Shown: positions 57,154 to 64,000 of the stretch, piece by piece
Numbering within the stretch: position 1 is the stretch's first letter
Layout of the letters: every line of letters starts with the position of its first letter
Assembly (NCBI GenBank): GCA_009667805.1
Contig: CM019065.1
Coordinates: 157,905,322-157,969,321, forward strand
DNA length: 64,000 nucleotides
Source: Leptobrachium leishanense
Taxonomy: Eukaryota; Chordata; Amphibia; Anura; Megophryidae
Reading direction: 5' to 3'
Notes under the pieces: model-generated
What the model saw: the letters and a program-made list of their open reading frames with translations, nothing else
What the model was told of the DNA's origin: nothing
Database searches by the model: none
Translations under genes and position numbers: made by a program

Positions 57154-57417
57154 TTAAGTGTCTTCTGCTGGTCCATTTTCACACATCCTGAGGTGATCTA
57201 GGATGACAATCATGCAATTGAGCTTGGCAGTTTTATTTCTTCTAGAAATGCATAACATACATTTTCCAATAACATTATGACTGTCTCCGTCATTATCTAG
57301 ATCTGTTATCCACTCATCTTGAGGATTTGGGTATCTGATTATTTTAAGGTCAGCTATTTTATTCAGCATCTCCTTGCTAATATAGCTATGTTCTTGGCGC
57401 AAATCTAGCTTAGCCAT
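57154..57417 (-). pseudogene. Unassigned frame downstream of protease
   Basis: An 87-codon minus-strand frame with SYISKEMLNKIADL and a Cys-containing middle. It may be part of pol after the protease. I do not recognise it. The reverse-transcriptase motifs expected here are absent. Confidence 0.35.
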
Positions 57418-57483
57418 TTTTGCTAGCTAAACTATTTACACGTATAGGGAAAAATACCTCTTCATTTATCTTCTCTATTTCAG

Positions 57484-58218
57484 TTAAGAACTGAGAATGG
57501 TCACTATACCATTTGGTTCTGTCTCCCTCTTGTGGAGGTGAATAATTAGCACATCATTTTCCAGACATATATCTCGAATTCTCTCAGGGGGAACACATAT
57601 GGTGTTATCCTCCTGTTCTCCTGGAGTCAGGGGCTTTGGCCTTAAGAAAGAGATATCAGGTGTCTGGCTATTTCTGAAGTGGACTTCAATAGAATCCGAC
57701 CTTTCCTCAATCACGTGGCAGTTACGCTGAGCGTGATGGGATTGGGATCTATCGTAGCTAATTGGAACATTTACTTGGGACCAAATAACCTCATTGATAA
57801 AATCAATGATTGGATTTAACCTTTTGAGAAGGTCCATTCCAATAATTAGGCGATTTTGGGGCAGATCCACGATAAGCGTTGGATGCCGAATTACTTTATT
57901 CCCCAATTTAAAATCCAATTTAGCTGTGCCCAAAACTTTCAGAGATGTGCCACTCACACTCACTAGGTTAGCATTAGATTTATCTAATCTAGGCTTCCTG
58001 GAGGACAGTTTTTGAATCTGATCAAAATAATTAGCTGATATTAACATAACCTGGCTTCCAGTGTCTAGCAAGGATGTAATATGTGGTAAATTATCTTGTA
58101 ATTCTACATTCACATAATATCGGTCTTCAATGCTATGCAATTTACAGAGAAATTTAGAGTGAGTTATGAAATTAGGTTTTGTACAGATTTTACCGACAGA
58201 ATTTCCTCTCTCAGGCAT
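57484..58218 (-). pseudogene. Retroviral-type aspartic protease of second LTR element
   Basis: The 244-codon frame includes LLDTGSQVMLIS, the active-site loop of retropepsins, and a later RLIIGMDLL that fits the conserved C-terminal Gly-containing strand. Such proteases cut Gag and Pol as dimers. It follows gag on the minus strand. Pol does not continue: after 57417 there is no YxDD reverse transcriptase, only a solo LTR and an env-like frame. Confidence 0.8.
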
Positions 58219-58516
58219 GCTCTTGGCAGCTGTGCTGTCCTACTCGGATCCAGTCTTCTCAGCTTGCTCGCACTTAGTCTGGGGAGATAAAATACATTTT
58301 CCTTCTCTTTGCAGGGAAAGGGTTAAATCATCAACCATACAAACATTTTTATTAATCATTTCATCATCACTTTCTGGTAAATTGTCATGGACACTGGTTA
58401 CTTCATCAGAATCATCATCTAGTCACTGCTTGGGCGGGCTGCAGGTGTTGCATCGCTTACAACCTGACCAGGGTTATTTCCAGTCATCAACTGAGTGATC
58501 TGATCCAGTTTTTCTG

Positions 58517-60255
58517 TCAGCACACGGAAATTTTCCTGCATTTGACCAATACGCTGGGGTACATTATATCTCCGCTTTCTATTCGTCCTTGGGGACGAAG
58601 CTTGCGCATTCTCAGACTCATCAGATTCAGTTTTACCTCTGGTCGCTTCCTGTCTAGGTACATTTTCCCTTGATTTAACCCACTGACTTCAAGGTACCCA
58701 TTGCTTCCTAGATTGAAATATACTTCCTGAATTTTCTCTGGCAAACCCTCTTTCCTGATCTGGTTTAGATTTCTCCCTTTTTAGGTATGGAGTCACGCAA
58801 AATTTCCGCATAACTCTTTTTCTGGGACTCTAATTTAATATCACCCTTTTTAACGTGTGTTTCCGCTATTTCCTCAGGTGAGTTTTTCACTCTTTTCCCC
58901 TGAGTTTCTTCACTGTATTCAAATACAGTAAATAGGGTCATACTTTCTTTTAGTACCCAATCCAAACCATTTCTCGGGTCATAATCTCTTGCCAAAATAA
59001 TCTTTATTTTATTTGGCAATGCGTCATAAAATAATTGAATAAATTCAGGGTTTTCAAAATCTGAGTTTCTTTCAGCCAAGCTGTACGCGTTTTTATGGAC
59101 TGAAAGAAATTCACGGGGGCTTTGATTAGGTCTGCATTTTAGAGTTAAAATTGATCTTTTCGCAGCTAGACTGGTGCGGTGAGGCCCAAATTCAGATTTG
59201 ACCTCGGAGACTATTTTACTCCAGTTAGGTATACCAGATTCTTTCAAAGACTGAAAAAAATACCTATGTTTGCCTTCAAAGACCCATGGGATAAACTCAA
59301 TTTTCTGAGCATCTGAAGTAATATCTAAAACTGATAATGCTTCTTCAAACATCTCTAAATGGTTTACGATCTTTGGAGATCCCTTTTGATCCCAGATACC
59401 TACTGAGTTTTTTAAGAAATGGATGATTCTCGTTAAATCCTGTACTTTATGAGCTTTCTTAATAGGCTGTGGCTGGCTAGAGTGATGTGATTTGAAATAC
59501 TCCTGTGTAAGAGGCTTCGCTCTTTTTTCATCATGAGATTTACTTTCACTTTCGCATTCACTATGTTCACTCTGGCTTTTCAGATAAACAGAGCAGTCAG
59601 GCTTTGAGTTATAGCTCAAAGCTTTCAAAGGGAACTTCTCTAAGGAAGGATTTTTTACCCTTCAAGCATCAGCTTCAAAGGAAGGAGTTTTAACCCTTCG
59701 AGCATCAGCTTCAACCTGACGTAACTCATCAGCTAATTTCTCATGTTCGCGTTTCATTCTCGCCACTTGTGCATTCAGTTCTTTATTTAATTGGGACAAC
59801 TGATCACTCTCATCTTGCAATTGATCTTTTTCTTTTGCACACACTTTCAACTTTATTATCATTCGTTTTGACTCATCTTTTAATTTATTTACGGTATCAT
59901 GCAAGACACGATTTTTATTTTCTAAACTGTCTCTGGTTTCTTTGTCATCATTCAATCTCTTATTCATTTCTGCGATCAAGTATATGCATTCAGGCACAAT
60001 TTTGAAGACAAAAATCTCTTTGTCTTTCTTATTTTTGGCTGCACTTATATTTCGCAAACACTCAAGAAAAGTTGACTGATCTGACCAGGTTGAATCAGCA
60101 TAACTAGAAACATTTGATTGCAATTCCTTTATCCAATCAAATAAATCATCTGTGACGTATAACTTGTCCTTTAGATAAGACATAACATCTATCAATACTA
60201 TTTGATCTGCATGTATATGTACATCTTCATGAGTTTCAGATTCTGACTCTGACAT
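58517..60255 (-). pseudogene. Gag of second LTR element
   Basis: The ATG at 60255 opens MSESESE and a region to 59662 with a long coiled coil (about 59690-59930). One TGA at about 59660 interrupts it. The same frame continues to 58765 with a capsid-like helical domain (PWVFEGKHRYFFQSL, FLSVHKNAYSLAERN). A frameshift near 58760 leads to a basic, Gln-rich tail to about 58517. No CCHC knuckle is evident. The long N-terminal coiled coil is reminiscent of spuma-type Gag, but that is only shape similarity. Confidence 0.7.
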
Positions 60256-60410
60256 TTTTTTACACTGTTTAGTAGACAACCGTAAAACCACAAGTCAAAA
60301 TACAACAACAAGGAGTCAAAATATATATATATATTTTACATCTGTCTAATCAGACAATACTGACAGTATATTCCATACAAAAACTACAATCTCGGTTCAG
60401 TGCCTCCAAT

Positions 60411-61771
60411 TAGTCAGATATTATCTCTGCACGTGACTACAACATGTCATATATTGGACTTATCTCAGCAGCTAACCTCCTATATGGCAGGGATTATTAT
60501 TTAATAAGAAACTTATATGAGACACAAATATCAACTGTGTAACTAATACACAAATGGTTAATAAACATTTCTGCTTAACGAAACCTGTATTTCCCAGCAA
60601 ACAAACCAATGTTTAACAAGCTAAATCTCATAGAGATATATATATATCTCTTTATACTACGTGGATCAACAAAAGATGAGCTAAGTAATAAAAACGTATT
60701 TAGTGAATCCTCCCCTAATATCGAGAATTAAGCTTCTAATCTTCTACTTTTTATATTGTAGTTATATAATTCCTTTCTTATTAATTTCAATCACAGTAAT
60801 TTCCAAATTAAATATATATATCAGTATATCAATCTTACAACAGTTGCTGTAGGATAAACCCTTATGTCCACTTCTTCATATCTCTATCTGCAGAATAGAA
60901 ATATTTTAGATTCTGGAGCTAACAAAATCTGAGAAATCTCAGTCTATCTGTTGCAATAAATACTACAAATATATATAATTACATTAATTCCTTAATTTAA
61001 AAAGCTCTCATACATTACCTCTCCAATCTGGATTAAATAAATTACTGCCTTGGAATATTCTTTATGTAATATTGTTTTCGAATATGTGAGAATTATCAAT
61101 ATCAGATAATCAATGCATGGGAGTTAGAGATTTGGTGTGAAATGAGTGCATTTTCCTGGGATGGTCTGCTAGCCTTGTGTGTAAGTCTCTGAATGCCTCA
61201 TGTCCTGGAATCTCTGCGGGAATACCTCATGTCCTGGCTTCTGCGGGAATACCGGCATACCTTGTTGTGTACTGGAAGTCTGAATGCATTGTGGTGTAAG
61301 TCTCTGAATGCCACGAACATTGCGGCTTCAATTATAGTCAATTTGACGTCACTGGCAACTTATTCATTATAGTAAATACAATATTTACTATCCTCTAGAG
61401 GGCAGTATTGCACTTCTTAATTAATTCCACCATTTATTTTTTATATTTCTTATCTCATGTCATAGGTCAATTTGCACACAAAGACCTTCTTCTCTCATGC
61501 CAGAATCAAATTTATGTCCCTACTCCTCTCAAAATTTTACTGGGTCTCTTTATCAGTTGAATTCCTTTCTCTATACTTAGCTCGGCATTATCTCAAATAA
61601 AGACATTTTAAGGTTTCCTCATGTCTGGTCATCTAGCCATGAACTATTTAAAAAAAAATCTCTGTTCATTTCTAAAACTAGGGAAAATTTGAAAAAGAAA
61701 AGACTTTCTATTTAAAACAAAATGGCTACAGGCATCCATTTTAATTTTTCCCTTCCATAATATACCCGACA
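60411..61771 (-). repeat. 5' LTR of second LTR element
   Basis: On the minus strand it starts TGTCGGGTATATT at 61771. Just past its end (60411) the minus strand reads TTGGAGGCACTGAACC, with TGG in the position of a tRNA primer site. It holds one copy of the 39-bp site that CR1 duplicated in the 3' LTR. Confidence 0.85.
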
Positions 61772-61985
61772 GTATCACAGAATCCACAGCCATAAAACTC
61801 AGCAGTATGCAGTGTATGTGTATCACAGAATCCACAGCCATAAAACTCAGTAGTATGTGTGTCACAGAATCCACAGCCATAAAACTCAGCAGTATGCAGT
61901 GTATGTGTATCACAGAATCCACAGCCATAAAACTCAGCAGTATGCAGTGTATGTGTATCACAGAATCCACAGCCATAAAACTCTG
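61772..61985 (+). repeat. 48-bp minisatellite, right block
   Basis: Four to five units of the same repeat as 49569-49710. Open frames here are artefacts. Confidence 0.92.
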
Positions 61986-62134
61986 TGTTTAAATATTTTG
62001 AGTACACTATTAAAAAATATTTTTGATATATAAAAATTGCCCCCTCTCCTGCTTACCTTTGTTTGTTTTTTTTGCTTGCAGGGAGGGGGTTGAATATGAA
62101 TCATTGGTGGTCCAGTGGCACAGGGGGGGGTTGA

Positions 62135-62565
62135 GGAGGGGGAAGCCGGCTGGCCGTATCTGATGATAGCTGCCGGGACCCCTCATCTCTGCAGGCCTGG
62201 CGGCAGCCTCCGCTTCCCTGGTGGTCCCTGTGGTTGTGGGGTGCTGCACTGCGATCTGTGCATGGTGCACAGACCGCACAGCACATCCCTCACTGACACG
62301 AGCAGCCGGCGATCTCTGATGACCTGTCACCTGACCGCCGGCGCTTACTGACTGTTAGAGCACCGGCGGTCAGGTGACAGGTCATCAGATCGCCGGCCGC
62401 TCGTGTCAGTGTGGGATGTGCTGTGCGGTCTGTGTGCCATGCACAGATCGCAGTGCAGCACCCCACGAACCACAGGGACCACCAGGGAAGCGGAGGCAGC
62501 CGCCAGGCCCACGGAGATGAGGGGTCCCGGCGGCTATCCATCAGATGCGGCCAGCCGGGACCTAG
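62135..62565. repeat. Giant hairpin, arms about 200 bp
   Basis: GGCCGTATCTGATGATAGCT... on the left pairs with ...GGCTATCCATCAGATGCGGCC on the right, with the turn at about 62350 (TACTGACTGTTAGAG). Arms are GC-rich and about 90% matched. It is typical of a foldback or MITE-type element. No TSD was resolved. Confidence 0.85.
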
Positions 62566-62670
62566 AATGTGCCGCGGGCCGGCATTAGGGTGTGCCTAGG
62601 CACACCCCGTGTGCACGCCTATGTGTTACCTGTATATTAAGGATCACTGGATGTGCAGTAAGTACTCTAA

Positions 62671-62850
62671 CAGGGTTATTCAGAGAGAGGTGAATACCAG
62701 GAGAATGGCTGGAGAAGTGAAAATTCTAGGTCAAAATAGCCAAACCAGAAAATTCTCCCATTTATCTCACTTTTCAAATCAGCTATTTGGTCTAGATTGT
62801 TCATTCTCCTTGCAATTCTCCTGGTTTTCACCTCTCTCTGAATAACTCTG
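62671..62850. mobile_element. Palindromic MITE (CAGGG family)
   Basis: It is 180 bp with ends CAGGGTTATTCAGAGAGAGG and CCTCTCTCTGAATAACTCTG. A close copy of 31470-31651. Confidence 0.85.
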
Positions 62851-63566
62851 TATGTTAGGTTTTCATTTGTAGTTTTTTTGTTTAACCACCTGCAATAGTG
62901 ATTCAAAGGTAAGTGTGGTGTTTGTTTATGCTGGAATAAAAAGACCTTTCATTTTCACAACTTCAAGTCTGCGGCTGTTTATACCCTAGAGTACCATGTT
63001 GTTTGGCTGGAACCAAGTATCCCGAGTGGTTGTTGTATCACAGTTAAGGGGTTCAATGCCCTAATGGTGGAAGGGAATCAGGTCATGCTAACGTGTCCAC
63101 AGGTTGGGGGGGCGCACAATTCTTGGCTGGCCCCGGGCGCTGACAACCCACGCTACGCCACTGCTGCTGAGCCATTTCAAGCCTGTGAAAATGTTTAAGT
63201 TTAAGTGCACGTTTTTATTTAATGTTTTATGATTTTTACTTTACACTGAATGTTGAATATCATTGGAAAGGCCAGAATCTGCCCTTTCCAATGACACATA
63301 GAACGTACATATTCGATGCACAGGAACGGAGATACCGCGATCCGAAAAGTGTGGGAAGCTGGATGCTGATTTTTGGTGGGGAGGCACATGGGGGGGCAAT
63401 GAATAACCTAGGGGGAGAAATTGCCCCCCCCCCCTGTAGAGATGCCTATGATGTCATGTACTTCTCCCGAAGGGCCTATGTGAGCATACAATTATTATTG
63501 TGTTAGAAATGTCTATCATAAAGCGTACAAGCTTAGTCCCTAGAGTCTCTGACTATCCATTGTCAT
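62851..63566. other. Repeat-derived non-coding stretch
   Basis: GGGGGCGCACAATTCTTGGC to CTACGCCACTGC (63106-63163) looks like a TE end (CAGTGGCGTAG reversed). 63160-63300 has a CATTGGAAAGGCC inverted pair like repeat R. No gene seen. Confidence 0.4.
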
Positions 63567-63569
63567 TAA

Positions 63570-64000
63570 GGCTGGGGTCAGACGAGCGTAGTGTTCACGT
63601 CCGTGATTGCGCCTAAAAGTACGTCCGTGATAGCATGAAAGTAAGTCCATTGGAGCCTGACACATGAAGTACGTCCGCACTGAACTGCGGACGCATGACG
63701 GACGCTGCAAACGGACGCAGGTTAGGCAAGAACGTAATACTGCTAGAACGGACGTGCGGAGTGCGCCACGTCCACAACGTCTGCATAGCTTTGTGTGTGA
63801 GTGATGGAGCGAGGTCAGACGGACTGCATTTATACGTCCAGCATTTTTGACGGACAGAATGTTTTTTCATTGTAATTTATTTTCCCTCCTACATCCGTCA
63901 AAAAATAACTTCAGTGAAAAAACGGACTGTGTGACCACTACTGCGTCATCCGTACTGACGATGTCCGTACTGCACGGACGTACAGTCCGTAGAAATCACG
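63570..64000. mobile_element. Harbinger-type MITE, cut by window end
   Basis: It starts GGCTGGGGTCAGACGAGCGT after TAA (63567-63569). It is the reverse-oriented twin of 44344-44792. The last few bases, about 20, lie beyond the window. Confidence 0.88.

Larger units (their letters stand above)
49711..61771 (-). mobile_element. Second LTR element, nested, pol-deleted
   Basis: A minus-strand LTR element: LTR at 60411-61771 (5') and 49711-55584 (3', including a CR1). A 4-bp TSD GTAT (49707-49710, 61772-61775) joins to an exact minisatellite unit. The purine tract CAAAGGGGGGTTA (55585-55600, minus) abuts the 3' LTR. The internal region has a coiled-coil and capsid-like gag, an aspartic protease and an env-like tail. 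No reverse transcriptase or integrase is seen. The TE family is not known to me. Confidence 0.82.

Noticed and set aside
62010..62599. Mirror-image open frames in the giant hairpin
   Set aside because: The two arms give similar peptides on opposite strands, as an inverted repeat must. No gene features.

Overview
The window is vertebrate nuclear DNA, most likely from a frog or another amphibian. One split host gene sits in a dense, nested set of transposable elements (TEs). The family mix points to amphibians: a Uribo-like piggyBac, PIF/Harbinger MITEs, TTAA-flanked MITEs, hAT, a Penelope-like element (PLE), CR1 and L2 LINEs, a Ty3 chromovirus and a gamma/epsilon-type endogenous retrovirus (ERV). 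The species call is inference. I could run no database search.

Layout. 1-11271: 3' part of an ERV (integrase, env, 3' LTR) running in from the left edge. It is interrupted by a 6.7 kb Ty3/Gypsy chromovirus (78-6774, TSD GCAAT) inside integrase and by a 1.06 kb hAT-type element (8873-9935, 8-bp TSD) inside env. 11272-16140: an older repeat split by a PLE with inverted arms and a GIY-YIG endonuclease (11815-15993, 13-bp TSD). 16310-20390: two L2-like LINE pieces and a TTAA MITE. 21655-30799 (minus): a complete seven-exon TTI2 gene (517 codons; all six introns GT-AG) whose introns carry MITEs, a hAT MITE and a SINE.

31100-41160: MITEs, two minisatellites, a small non-autonomous PLE-like element (32301-33454), a palindrome-rich TTAA element, a solo LTR inside a minisatellite, and a truncated CR1. 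41165-49415: remains of an autonomous Harbinger element (transposase N-terminus and a MADF/BESS partner gene) split by a 6.4 kb piggyBac (42107-48511). The piggyBac holds an array of perfect palindromes, a telomere-like G-rich repeat, a broken transposase and a 383-bp tandem array. 49433-49568: Tc1/mariner tail. 49711-61771: a second LTR element (TSD GTAT) inserted in a 48-bp minisatellite, with gag, protease and an env-like tail but no reverse transcriptase. A nearly full-length CR1 sits in its left LTR and a solo LTR in its body. 61772-64000: minisatellite, a giant hairpin and more MITEs.

Only TTI2 looks like an intact host gene. The TE genes are nearly all broken by frameshifts, stops or insertions. 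The value of the window lies in its nested insertions, many datable by exact target-site duplications (TSDs) and in several cases by an unoccupied paralogous site in the same window.
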